Under the pieces are notes generated by a model that was given only the letters and a program-made list of their open reading frames with translations, was not told where the DNA came from and made no database searches. Positions 24,946 to 37,711 of a stretch of 64,000 nucleotides of DNA are shown one piece after another; positions within the stretch are counted from its first letter, which is position 1; each line of letters starts with the position of its first letter. The position numbers and the translations under genes were made by a program. This stretch comes from Hydractinia symbiolongicarpus (Eukaryota; Cnidaria; Hydrozoa; Anthoathecata; Hydractiniidae): NCBI RefSeq assembly GCF_029227915.1, contig NC_079883.1, forward strand, positions 26,102,001-26,166,000. The letters run 5' to 3'.

Positions 24946-27133
24946 GTGCATATTTTACATGGCTAGCCTCACAAATATCGAGGGATATACCCTGTCTATT
25001 ATTTCCAGGAGGGGCCATGGCGTAGATGGAGAGTCCTAGAGTATTTAATGCTCATTTTAAGCTACGCAGACCCAATTAGAGTCCGCGCTCTACTAGACAA
25101 CTCCCGGCAACATCCAACGGCCCACACAGTGTGCCATCTTCCCAATTTCCCTCACATGGCTTGGGTTAACCCGGGGCTATAGTAACCTCAACATTTTCTA
25201 TAGGTTGATATAAGTTTTTTGTATATAAATAAAAAATACAAGGATTTATAAGGTGAAGAAAATTTGACCCCCTCCTTAACGTTCAAAGTTTCTTTTTCGA
25301 TTATCTTATTCAGGGGTTAAAATGGTTCTTTGATTTTTTCTTAATTCTAAGTCGTTTTGTTTAAATTTGCTTTTTTCAAATTCAACACTTTGTAACTCAT
25401 ATTTTTCATAACTTACACCATAACTTTTGTCAGTGTTATCAAAGGAAAAAAATTGAAAAACCATTCGGGATATATTATTCAGCTTGATTTTAAACCAGCT
25501 CTCCTATGCAGAAATTCCCTGTTTTGTAAAAGAAAGTCAAAATGTAAGCACTACCTCACGAATAAAAGAACACAGGGAAAACTAGCTTTACAGATTTTCA
25601 ACAATAAATTACCAATCACTTTAATCACGCTGCTTGCAAGTTTTATTTTCAGAACGATAATGAACTTTATTCAAATATTATTTTTCTTTCTGTATGCACG
25701 TGTCTAGATTTATAAGTTAATGTGATTGGAAAAAAATAATAAGGAAACTTTAATTGATCTTTGACAAGTTTTCTCAGGTTAGTCCCTATTTGTTTTATGA
25801 CATGATTGACACATTGGACAGTAGTGACACTGAATAGAAAACATTCATTGGTATAATACCACATAGTCAGTATGATACCGAATATGTGTTATAAAGAGAT
25901 CACATTTTGATCTCAAAGTTATTAATGAGTTAACATTGTTTATTTATAAATAAACATACTTCCAGATAAAATTTAGGATAAAAATTTCATGATTAAAAAA
26001 ATTTGTTTTTTTTATACCCATAAGCAAAGAATTTTTTTAAAAAAAAAAATCATTATTTTTCCTTACAGTAAACTTAACTACATTTTTTATTTGCTTTTGG
26101 TTTTAAACACTCCGAAATTTTATTCCATTTTTTTAATTAATTATTGATAACTTACAGGTAACACTTTTATTTTATTCTTTAAACAATTTTAAACTATTGA
26201 AAGGCAAAATAAATTCAATTCTAGCGCCTGTTACGCAACTGATCGATCAAAACTTTTATTTGTTTAATTTAATTTGTTGGATTGTACAAGGACATCCTTA
26301 TTTCAGATAAAGATTAAACCATTGTTTCAGATGATGATGAAAGTGATGATAGCGAGGTACAGAGTGAAGGTGACTACGAGTAAACAACCTTGCTAGAGCT
26401 TTTTTTAAATTACATATTTTTTGTATTTTTCTTTCATAATGAAAGTCATGTCTTTTTATTAGTTTTACTCATCCTTCTTTGATTCCGTAATTTACTCACC
26501 AGACCAAGATCAGCCGAAAAATAAAAAATAAATTTATGAAAATGACAGTATAACATACTATTTCTGACATGTAGAAAAGGAAGTTAAGATTGAGAGAGTT
26601 GCTATACGTAGACACTCGATCATTGCGTTTTACACCACACACCTTACTTGATTTACACATGCAAATCATTGCACACCTACCCAAATAATCCTGAAAAAGA
26701 CTGCATTACCAGCTGTTACATTAAGAATTTGAAGTGAAAAGGATATTTTTTACTAAAATAAACTTTTAATATTTTTATTTTGCTAATCGGTTTATACGTG
26801 TTTATACGTGTGTTGCAAAAAGCATGCCTAAAGTATTTTAGGTGTGATTTTGGGTGTGTGCACTGGTTAACTTCTTATAAAATTTGTCATTTTGCAGGGG
26901 CTATCAATAGCATTTTGTGTGTGTGTGGAGGTGTGCGCGTGCTATTGCACGCCTTTTCTGAAAAGGTCTGTTATATAATCAAGTCATGCAAAATATAAAT
27001 ATGCTTGACATTCTACAAAGTGTGTAAGACTATCTCCTTCCTTCGTTGAACTTATGGATTGATTAGCTAAGCTGGCCAAAAAAGATGCAATTTAAAATGG
27101 GCATGAGACATTACACAAGTTTCAGTACCTGTA
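24946..27133. other. Intergenic stretch, second copy of 9844-12031
   Basis: Same content as 9844-12031, with a few substitutions (26398 a to g, 26960 a to g). No gene recognised. Confidence 0.4.
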
Positions 27134-27342
27134 TTACTTACACGCAATCTGCATGTCACCTTGAAATAAAGGCGATTTTCTATGATGCTTACTTGTCAGT
27201 TCAACAATGACAGTCGCCCCACGATCGAAAAGATTTTTTGTGACCTGGATATTTCCATTGGAAGATGACCAACAGGAGTTTCGCTATCCATTTTGCAAAC
27301 TTTTAGGGCATGTATATCAAATGCGTTGTCTATGGCAGCAAT
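27134..27342 (-). pseudogene. HIRAN-like domain fragment with frameshift, copy 2
   Basis: Copy of 12032-12240 with one substitution (DMQI for DMEI). The same frameshift is present, so the break predates the duplication. Confidence 0.5.
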
Positions 27343-27422
27343 TTAAAATTTGACAAAGTTCTGGATTCCAGAATTTTCAAAAAATAATAGTATCCGCGAA
27401 CAGCTGCTGTGAACTCAAAAAC

Positions 27423-27506
27423 CTTTAAGTACCTTCAAGTTCCACGTACCTTCAAGTACCTTCAAGTTTCAAGTACCTTCACGTTTCACTTCAAGTACCT
27501 TCAAGT
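27423..27506. repeat. Minisatellite of caagtacctt units, unit 2
   Basis: Copy of 12321-12404. Confidence 0.85.
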
Positions 27507-27784
27507 TGTTGTTTGTTCTAGTCTTAGAAGCACTGTCGATGGAGTTCAGAACAGATTGTCCATGGGAGTTATTGTATGCAGATGATTTGATTCTCATAGC
27601 AGACACGATGGAAGAATTAGTTGGGATGTTTGAGAATTGGAAGAAAGGACTAGAAGAAAAAGGGCTAAGGGTGAACACAGCAAAGTCTAAAGTCATGATC
27701 AGTAGCATTGCAGCCAAATGTGACCTTGTAGTAGTTGAAAATACAGAGCAGTTAAAGTTAGCAGTTGAGCAGTTAAAGTTATAA
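27507..27784 (+). pseudogene. LINE RT fragment with YADD box, copy 2
   Basis: Copy of 12405-12682, same translation. Confidence 0.85.
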
Positions 27785-28212
27785 AAAAATAATACTTGAG
27801 GACAATGTTTCAAAAAAAGCTACTCAAGGTAACACGAGGGTTTTTAATGATTCTCATTTGCAACATGAAAAATTTGTTTAAAATTTCTACGAAAAAAAAG
27901 TTGCAAAATGAAAAAATTTAATGTGGGGACACAGTTAAACACTTTCATGTGATGATAACAAATCATGTTTTTTGTTGCAATCGCACGAAGTTTATTTCCC
28001 GTAGCTTTATGATACTTGTGAAATTTTGATTAGGCGTGCCAACTGTATCTTCGAGGACTGGATTTAATTTCGGGAAGAATTGTTGTTCTTATAAACTTGT
28101 TTCTGATCATTCTGTTTTTTATTTACTCTTTTTTAGTTGTGATAAAGGCTCTTGCCAAACATGCCCGCGCTGTGGAATGAACCATGTACCTAGCGGTTGC
28201 GAAGCAAACCTC

Positions 28213-28328
28213 CAACCTCGATCCCAGGACAAGTTGTCTCTTTTTGCATATCAGACGGCGAGAAGGACATCAGACCTATAAAAAAGCGCAGCGCCGATGA
28301 GAGATAAAAAGCCCTGGGAACGAGGTTG
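28213..28328. mobile_element. 116-bp MITE with 16-bp terminal inverted repeats, copy 2
   Basis: Copy of 13111-13226. Confidence 0.75.
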
Positions 28329-28635
28329 GCAAATTCCATAACCAATAAGCTATGCGCCAACAACTATAATTGTCCGATATTGTCTATTTTTTTCCCCGTT
28401 TAAGAGAACTTAACCATCTAGTGTCTCCCTAACCCACATACGTCTGCCTATTTTATCTAATAAATCTTTAAAATATTTTTTTTTATTATGCATTAATTTT
28501 ACAATTTTAAGAATTTTTAATCTAGAGTAGCGTTGGTTTTTATCACTCAGCAGAATGAACGAGCGATTAAGACTGACTGCGTATATTGGCCTTATAATTG
28601 CTTCCATATCGTTAGCAGCTCGAATGTCTTAAAAT

Positions 28636-29310
28636 TAATCCTCTTACTTAAGGGATGCACGATACTAATGAAATTTCGTGGGCAGAGAGAGGAGACTAGC
28701 TGTAAGAAGGTTGTGGTGATTAGTCTTTGTGTGTTGTCAAAATGATGGAAGTGACCTTATCACGACAACACAACATCGACCCATGCTGGATATTTTTGAA
28801 GTTTACTGCAGAACCAAAACAATTATCGGTACAATTTTTGTTGACGTCAGCATAATTTTCTTGGGTTTCCTGATGTTGTGGACTCTAACGAGGGTACGTT
28901 AGGGCAAACAAGAGCACCTGGCCACTGCAAATGTGACGCAAGCAACTTGTGCGGAGTCATTCTTGTGTAGAGCTTACTGACTGACGCTTTCGCTGCCGAA
29001 GTCAATTTCGTTCCAGAAAGAACAATTGGGAATGGGGTTGATGCGAAGTATTACAGGGTGGCAACAGTTCCTAAAAGACTACATAACAATTTCTCAACGT
29101 CGTTCCCAGGACTTTATTACCATTGTAAAAACCAAAAACACCTAAGTTTTTTATGACTAATCCTCTTACTTAAGGGATGCACGATACTAATGAAATTTCG
29201 TGGGCAGAGAGAGGAGACTAGCTGTAAGAAGGTTGTGGTGATTAGTCTTTGTGTGTTGTCAAAATGATGGAAGTGACCTTATCACGACGACACAACATCG
29301 ACCCATGCTG
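28636..29310. repeat. Pair of 153-bp direct repeats, copy 2
   Basis: 28636-28788 and 29158-29310; same as 13534-14208, including the single difference between the arms. Confidence 0.7.
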
Positions 29311-29858
29311 TTTTCTCTTTCTGACAATCAAGTAAAAATGTTAACTCTTGAAAAAGCAATAAATAAATACCTTTTCGAAAGTGCAATTGCGTGTACGTAC
29401 AAAATAAAGTTATTTTACAATAAAAAAAAACAATAAAAACAACACTCTACCTATGCAACAAATTGACAACAGAAAGGTATGATTTCTACCTCCTACTGTC
29501 TTTCTGTGCTTAAATATTGTGTTGAGTGGAATCAGTAGGGTGGGTTGGGAAATGTCACTGAAATGTCACTGGCTGACCTAATACTTTTTAAATAGAGGTC
29601 ATTACAAACGGGTTTTTTTGAGATTTCAATATAACTCCCAAAGCGAGAAACAGATAGCCTGAAAATTTTCGCGTATTTTTAAGAATAAAATATCAACACA
29701 AAAATGTCTCTATAAATTATTTCTATTCGAAAAAAAGAAGAAATTATCTAAGCTAATGGATGTGTTGGACACATTTTACGGACTGGCTCATTTTCTCTTT
29801 TACGAAACACCTCCTTGTTTTGCGACAATTATACGCTCGTAAACCTAATTCCAACTCG

Positions 29859-32800
29859 TTACCATATTTCTGTCTCTCTAGATAACCTCTTAGGTTCTTT
29901 GCTTGTATTATTTTTACGTCTACCACTTGGTGTATGCACTTTTTGTTCACTTGTTTCAGAAGTCCCAGCCCGACTACTGGATCCAGCAAAGGACTGTAAA
30001 TTTTCAAGTTCATTTTCACATAATAGTGACGTTTCATGTACAACGTTATTTCGGTTACTGGTTGGATCTTCAGTACCGTTTGTAGTCCCTGATGTACTTG
30101 AAGATATTGTTCTCGTCAGAAGTTCTGTATTAAAATTACCCTGTATATTTTGAAAGTTCAGTGAACCAGCAGAATCATGTTGGTTATTCGCAGGTGAATT
30201 CGTGCTCGCTTCAGTATGGTTTGAAAACTTTTCTGTTGCTAAATCTAACCGACAAGTAGGACATGTTGATTTCTAGAAAAAAAATTTTTGTTTACGCATA
30301 GGCCTTCTATTACAAAAAAACCCGCCAAATATCACAGAAGTATAGATGAATGCTGTTGTTAACATTTTTAGCGGTAAGCTCTTTCGGCTTTGGCATTTGC
30401 GTGGCAGGAAAAAAAATAGGGGCGCTAAAAAGCAAAGTTATTATCAGGTTATTTTTAAGACTTTAAATGAATTCAAATAAATAAGAAGGCATCAATCTAC
30501 ACTCGATAATTTATAACCTCAATGATGTTTCTGTGAGAAGAAATCCACAGGAATAGACCTCCCTTCACCAAATCCTAGCATCTTTTTTCCTGCCACGCAA
30601 ATGCCAAAGAGCTTACCGCTGAAAAGTAAACAAATGAGGTAACACTGGAATTTATCTATATTAACAGGAAACTACATCTACGACTTACAATTTTAAGCCA
30701 GTTTAAGATACATGCGTTATGATAAAAATGAGTGCAAGGTAATTGTAGAAGCTGTTCGTTTAAAACGTATTCACCAAAACAAATGCAACACGATAAACTG
30801 GAAGCTAAAACATGAGAAAACAACAAATATTTTTCAAATTCAACAAAATAAAAAAGAGATTCATGCTGGAGGGTAAACTTTCTTCCAATACGTTAAAAAA
30901 AACCTTAGATCATTTTCACCCTAGATTTGTTTACTTTTCACCAGTCAAAACGAAAAAGACAAAAAAAAAATTTTTATCGTGGATTTCAATGGATGTGCCG
31001 TCACTTATTTCATCAAAAAAGTCAAAAATAACATTGGTCACAAATAGTAAAAATAGATTGGCACATGGAATGATTTATTGGAATAATTTAGGCAAATATT
31101 ATAACGATTGAAGTTTGTTACACACCGTAACACACCACACTTTTTAGATGATTAAAAATATTGACACAAATCCCTACCAACTTGTGCGATAGTGACTTTT
31201 ACAGATGGTAATGATTCCAAGATATGTTGTGGTGTAGGAGAGTCTTTCTCCTCCTCTTCTTGTAGACTGTCCATTATTCTATCATATAACATCTAAAAAC
31301 AAATGTGCGTATATTCAGTTTAAGGATTTCCACAACATTCTTTGGCCGACATTATAAAATGATTTTACTAGTAAACACATGGAGTTAGTGAGAAACCAGA
31401 CCTGTAGAGAAACACCAAAAAATGATGGTGCAGAATTACTAAACATCTCAAAATGATGACTCAGCATCTAAAATAAAATGATAAAATAATTATCAACTTT
31501 TTGAGCTCAGAAAGTTGTAATTTAGTGATTCCAGGTCTGCTTAATCTTTTTTTTTAAGTTGAAGTTAAAATGACCCTAACAGCAACTCTCAATTTCCTTT
31601 CTTTCTCCAATATAGTGTTAACAGTAAAGTATATTGAACATACCAATTAAATAGATAGTTCCTATGAAAACCTTACCAAACAATCATTTAAGCTTTAAGG
31701 CTAAAATACTCAATTCTTTTAAAAGAAAGGTTTTAAACCTGAGATTAAAACTTATAGATTCCAAAGTGCATGTTTACCACTTTTTTTTATAAGCAAACCC
31801 ATTTTTGGGGTAAGGCCTCAGGTTTTTAAGGGTAGAGGGCCTTTTGGGGCCTCAAGATTCTTGTCTGGTTGCTTAGCGCCTTTTTCTTTTTCGACACATT
31901 GACTTTGCCTGATCTTTCGATTTTTTTTAAAAAAAGGATGTTTCAAAAAGTCATCTTTTTTTGCCATTTACGCTATTCTTTCTTTTACACAATACCACTA
32001 AAAATTCCTTTTAAAGGGGTCATATATTTTAGCCTGAGGTAGAGTTTTAGAGGGTGAAACAAAAATTTAACTTTAATCTCTGATCTAGTCTTTAAAAATG
32101 TTTACATGATTTCGGCTGAAATAAAACTTATGTCAGTTTTGATTTCATTTTAATCTACAAGAACAAAATCAAATTTCATTTCGCTTTTAAAAATATTCAT
32201 GTAAACACGATTTACCCATATAAAACTATGAATGCTATACCAGGAATATGTTATTGCTACACATTATTGCGCATGTGTACAAAGCTTCACGCTACATTGA
32301 TATATAAAAAAAACTCCATGTAAACACAATGAAATTTCATTGCCGTTTAAACACTCATTTCGGGTCAATGTAAAGGCTACATCTATTTTTTAAGGTATAA
32401 TGTATATCTTTGCTTCAAACGAATTCTAGACGTATTTTTACGTATGTTTAAATATAAAGAAACGCACCTCAAACACACTGAATTCATCATCTAAAACAAA
32501 AAAATAACAAAATCATATAAAATACCATTCTAATACTTCATTGGGAGAATCACAAATGTATGTATGCAGGATAACTTTTTTTTTACCACCAACCACAAAA
32601 GGGAATGATGTAGGTACATCTTTTATTATCTTGATGTTGTGTTTTTAGTTAAAATATAAGATTATCAAGAGAAAATGTAAAAGGGATAAAAAAATTGGCA
32701 AACCAATCAATTTAGAGTTCTATAAATTTGATGCTAAATAAAAAAATCAACAAAATTATATTCTTATAAATAATCTAAAATAGGGTGTAATCCACAAAAA

Positions 32801-33567
32801 TAATCTCTGAAAATAAAAATAAAATCTTGTTGACTCCAACCATGACGATTTCTCCCAAAAAACTGTCTTGAAACATCAGAGTTTTTTTATTTGCAAACTT
32901 ACCATCTGCTACTGAAGAATCTTCTGAGGGTACTGAAAAACTGTCATCGAAATCTGACGTGTCGGAAGCATCTGTTGAGGAATCATCAACTGTACTCCAT
33001 CCTGAATCATCCTCATCATCTAGTGATTCGAAAATGTGTGTTTTTATAGCAGAGTTATACCCAATTTGGAAAGAATTGTTGCAAATAAAATCTTTTAAAG
33101 TTTCTTTAAATTGCATATATCAAACTTCTAATAACAAACACCTTTACTCAATCCTGTTAATAATAAATATTGCTGAAGAAAATTCAAAAAAAGGATAGCC
33201 TTAGAATCACCATGAAATAGGAAACAAACAAAAGTTGATTAGATCTTCAAAAATGTTACATCTGCTTCTTGTATACAATATATACAAAATATAGAGAACT
33301 AACAATAAAAAATATAATGCAATGCTAACCTGTTCCTGATTGTTGTGGCAACTGTTGAAAAACATTGTCTCCAGTGTTTTGAACTTCCTCTGACATCATA
33401 GCATTATTGCTTAAAAAAGATGGATTTTGCAAGTGGTGACTCATATTAAATTCACCTTCTTCACCTTCAGATTCAGATGAAAATTCCGGCATCGAGTGAC
33501 CAGAAGAACCACGATGATCCGAATCTGAATCAGACACAAGATTTGGAATCCCAAAAGAATCGTCCAT
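29859..33567 (-). CDS. RING-H2 E3 ubiquitin ligase, Praja/RNF115-126-like, copy 3 (complete)
   Basis: Exons are 33330-33567, 32903-33103, 32468-32490, 31402-31467, 31178-31292, 30689-30804 and 29859-30272, with the same phases and 390-residue length as copy 2. Exons 4-7 lie in the near-identical part of the unit, and exons 1-3 in the diverged part. Visible changes there are E6 to G, a synonymous change in exon 2, and the exon-1 donor GTTAGC instead of GTCAGC. About 80 bp is missing from intron 2, clear of the splice sites. All RING ligands are kept, so this copy looks functional. No stop or frameshift separates the copies, which argues against simple pseudogenes. Confidence 0.87.
30370..30620. 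mobile_element. MITE-like inverted-repeat element, copy 3
   Basis: Same element as at 125-375, in the last intron of RING gene copy 3. Confidence 0.6.
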
Positions 33568-33939
33568 TATTTATGTCTATAGAATTACATATAAAATATT
33601 AGCATTAAAACAACAGAATGGCACTGCAGCAAAAACAACAAAACAATGCCACAAACAACACAACATTTTTTTGTATAAACGGCATCTCTAAGCAAGAACA
33701 AGCACTGACCATGTCACATTTATAAGTTAACAACCATTTTTCTCTCAAAACACAACATACAAAAAACCATACAAGAGCATCTGTTTTTTTCAACTGTTAC
33801 GTCACAAGTTAAAAAAATTACAAAAACAAGCTGATCGTCATTGCACACTTCGAAAGCATTATAAATATATATTGCAAAAAGTGAAGGGTGTTAATGTTTT
33901 TATCTTTTTAAAGTGATTGCTTAATTCTATTTTAAACAA

Positions 33940-34251
33940 TCAGAGAACTTCTTTAGGAAAGGATTCTATGTTTTCTTGGACACAGGTTAAACAGTATCTT
34001 TTGGTGTAGAAAATGCTACATTTTTGATCCACACAAACTGCTTTCATGCACAATGAACAGATACCACCAAGTACCAACGGGATAAAACTCTTGTGAGCAA
34101 AAGGGTCTTTTATGTAGTATACATCTTCAAGGATGTAAAAGTTTGATTTTTCATCTTTGTATTTTGAAAATTTGTCGTATTTGTACTTATTTTGACATTG
34201 TGAACATTCAAAACTCTCTAATGGTTTATCAACATCTTTATTTTTCTCCAT
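33940..34251 (-). CDS. CDPF1: CDPF1-like cysteine-rich DPF-motif protein, copy 3
   Basis: The protein is identical to the other two copies although this gene lies in the diverged part of the last unit, where flanking non-coding DNA has accumulated changes. Retention of the exact protein in the older-looking copy suggests that purifying selection acts, or acted until recently, on this gene. The RING gene start follows at 33567. Confidence 0.9.
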   Translation of the reverse strand: MEKNKDVDKPLESFECSQCQNKYKYDKFSKYKDEKSNFYILEDVYYIKDPFAHKSFIPLVLGGICSLCMKAVCVDQKCSIFYTKRYCLTCVQENIESFPKEVL

Positions 34252-34556
34252 TACAATCTGATCAAATATTATATCACAGATCTAAGGATATAAGATGTGC
34301 ATTAAATATTTTTTCAATGACATGATAGTTCTAAAGGTGATAAAACATTATTTTAGGATTCGATTTCATCTAAAATTACATATGAACCAGAATTTTATGA
34401 ACCAAAAAGGTAAATAAAACAAATATTCAAGTAAAACAACTGAATCAGTTTTTTATCTCACAATTATAAATATACAGAAAAACATTAATTGTATTAAACA
34501 ACTTTAAGATATGCTATAAAATAAACAAAATAAGAATTGTCTTCTATAAAGCTTTT

Positions 34557-35199
34557 GATGGGTGCGGACAAAAGGGCCAGTGAGATATAGATAAACATAG
34601 TGGTAAAAAAATGAGGTTGACAAGTGTATATAAGTTTGATGATATATTGGATAGAGTGAGGTGGTAATAAAAAAAATCTAGATTTATTGCGGATGTGTTA
34701 AGAAGGGAATACCAGTATGCATCTTAGCTAGTGCAGACAAGGAGAAAAGACTTGGAAGAGTTCTTGTAGCTAACACTAAGTTTTATCCAATGAGGATCAT
34801 TTACCATGATGCAGTAGAGGGAACAACTATGCAGATCTAGATAGAATGGGTAGTAGAGGATTGTCAGGTGTTGTTGCAGAAATTGAAAAAGTGTCTGGAT
34901 ATACTGCAGTTGAGCTTATTACAAGTCTTGTCAACCAAAACACAAAGGATGGTGTTATTCCTAATGACAGGCAGTCAAGTGTAATGGTCAATTGTTTCAA
35001 GGACAACCGTGATACATTAAACAGAGTTAATTATAGAGGGGTGAAGTACGTTCATGAGGTAAAGAAAGTTATTGAAAGAGTGGTTGATAAGTTATTTAGA
35101 AAAAAAATTGATATAAATATGATACAATTTGGTTATGTTTCAGGGTGTCGTACAACAGATGCAATATTCTTACTACTTACAGACTTACAGTTTACTTAG
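34557..35199 (+). pseudogene. LINE reverse transcriptase fragment, copy 3
   Basis: Same fragment, with several substitutions (for example SGVVAEIEK, RGVKYVHE, YVSGCRTT) and about 40 bp extra near 34592-34637 that the other two copies lack. The extra bases read as original LINE/flank sequence, so copies 1 and 2 probably share a deletion. Confidence 0.78.
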
Positions 35200-35248
35200 A
35201 CTTTAAATTTTATATAGAATGTCCTACAATTCTGCTTTTTGTTGCCAT

Positions 35249-36862
35249 CCTTGAATCATCACTATCATCATCATCATCACTGCCACCACTAGCTGATTTG
35301 GACCAAATCATTTGAAGAAGGAACCATTCCAGACACACTAACCAGAGTAATAATAACACCAAAAAACAAGAGTGGAAGCAAAACTAAAGCTGAAAACTAC
35401 CACCCAATTGCCCTAACTTCTCACATCATAAAGGTCTTCAAAAAGATTGTCCGAAATCAAATTGTGTCACTCATGGAAGAAAATAACCTGTTCAACAGCT
35501 CACAACATGGTTTTCTTGGTGGACGGTCATGTCTGAGCCAGCTTCTTGACCATTTCGACAATATTCTACAAATACTCTGCAACAACTCAAACGCTGATGT
35601 TGTATACTTGGATTTCGCAAAAGTGTTTGACAAGGTCGATATAGACATATATAGCCCTTAAAAAGATAGAAAACTTAAGTATCAAAGGCAAACTACTCAA
35701 ATGGCTGAAGTCCTTCCTAACAAAACAGAACCCAGTACATCTCAGTAAACGATCACCACTCACGCACCACACAAGTCATATCCCGCTTACCACAAGGAAG
35801 TGTGCTTGGATCGCTCATCTTCCTTATCCTTATGGGGGATATTGATCTTTCTGTAAAGAACGGATCCCTCTCAGGCTTTGCAGATGATACAAGACTTACA
35901 ATGAAGGTTAGCTCTGAAAGTGACATTGAAAAAATGCAAGCGGACCTAAACTCAGTCTACGAATGGAGTAAACAAAACAACATGATATTCAACAATACAA
36001 AGTTTTAAGCTCCTGCAGTATGGAAAAGACCTAGATCTGAAGTCAAAGTACAAAACAACAGCATCAACACAAATCCAACCAAAACCACAAACCAAAGATC
36101 TTGGAATACTAATGACAGATGCTACCTTCAAATCGCATATAAATAAAATCGTAAAAAATACATCCAAAATACAATCCTTTGACTCTTTTGATCGTGATCA
36201 CCAGAAGTTCTCCTACCACTATGGAAATCCCTTGTCATCCCTAGATTCGAGTACTTCTCTCAACCCTGGTCTCCTGCTAGTAAAGGACAAATCAAGGTAC
36301 TAGAAGCTCTGCAATGGAGCTACCTGAAAAAGATCAACTGTGTACACAGAATGACTTACAAAAACGCATTTAAACAGCTTAAACTGTACTTATACAACAA
36401 CAATGTGAACACTATCAAGCCATACAATTGGAAAATAGCTGAAGGAATTGTCCCAAACCATCACCCACCCATGCAACACAAAGAAAAGGGCGTTTATTTC
36501 AACTACCACCCGTGCTGAACAATTCTACAAGCTTCGCTAAACTACACAACAGCTTCCGTTTATCAAGCTCCAAGACCCTTCAACGCCCTGCCCAAGTCTC
36601 TAAGAAGCATCACTTCATGTCCAGTTTAAAGTTTAAAACAGCCCTCAACAGGTTTCTTAAAACTCTCCCAGATTAACCTTCATTCCCCGGAACAAATGAA
36701 GCCTCAAAAAACAGTATGGCCACTGTAGTTCGATCTAACCCTCATCCTCCTCTCTCTAGAGATGGAGTAGAAGAAGAGGAAGAAGTGACTGACCTTGGTT
36801 GTCCATGACAGGCGTGAAGCTACAACTTCAAAAGTTAACATAAGTAAGTAACATAAGTAAGA
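35249..36862 (+). pseudogene. CR1/Jockey-type LINE remnant, copy 3
   Basis: Same insertion, but less deleted: near 36330 it keeps about 31 bp (gatcaactgtgtacacag...) absent from copies 1 and 2, and the stretch near 36160 differs. This copy therefore looks nearer the ancestral state than the other two. Confidence 0.82.
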
Positions 36863-37176
36863 TATAGATTGTAGAATTTAACCTTTTAAACATTTTCCCC
36901 CTTATTTATGAGAAAAGTGCGTCCGAACTGATAAAAACACAACCCTCATAATCAGGGTATTTCGCCAATTGATTGATATGATTCTCTTACTGATAATCAC
37001 TTTTTATATTTAAACATGATATTAAACAACCTAAACAGCTTACTAATAGAGTAAGTACGTAATTTATTTTAACAACACCAACAAGTATACAAAGCAGAAA
37101 AAAGGGTTGAACCAAAAGGTTAAATTAGTGTAAAAAACAATAAATTTATCGACACATTTTTTTACTAAAGCTGGGT

Positions 37177-37400
37177 AAGCCTGTTAAGTCATTACAGCCC
37201 ACTGCCATCAAGGAACATTTACTTTATTGTGGGTCACCATCTTTTGAGAATCTTACGGTCATTATATCTGCACCCAATAACTTTGTATTAGAACTTAAGG
37301 AGAGTTTAATAATTTACAGACATAAACCTTCACTCAATAGAAATGTAGCTTCAGCGCCATTATTGATAAATACCAATGATTACTTCTCTGGGAGTTACGC
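37177..37400 (+). pseudogene. Penelope-like element C-terminus, copy 3
   Basis: Copy of 6943-7166; shares the base at the site near 22151 with copy 2 rather than copy 1. Confidence 0.65.
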
Positions 37401-37414
37401 GTATGCTGAGAATT

Positions 37415-37484
37415 TAAATTTTATACAATGTGAAAACTAATATAATAATAATATTTGATTAGTTTTCACATTGTATAAAATTTA
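37415..37484. repeat. Perfect 27-bp inverted repeat, copy 3
   Basis: Same palindrome as 7181-7250, unchanged although the sequence directly to the right (37505 onward) carries substitutions. Confidence 0.85.
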
Positions 37485-37711
37485 GATTTTTATTTTATTT
37501 TCTTGTAACATTTTTTCTATAAATTCATAACTACACTGTACGACTGTTATATTGAAAATAACAGAAGTTGCGGCAATAGTTTTAATAAAAAAATGTGCCA
37601 ATAAATTTGTCGTTACTTCACACAAAAGTAGAAAAAGTATCTAAAATTGAGAATAGTATATTTAGGTCATTGATTAGGACAAAGTATAGGCTTACAGGAA
37701 GTGCAACATTA

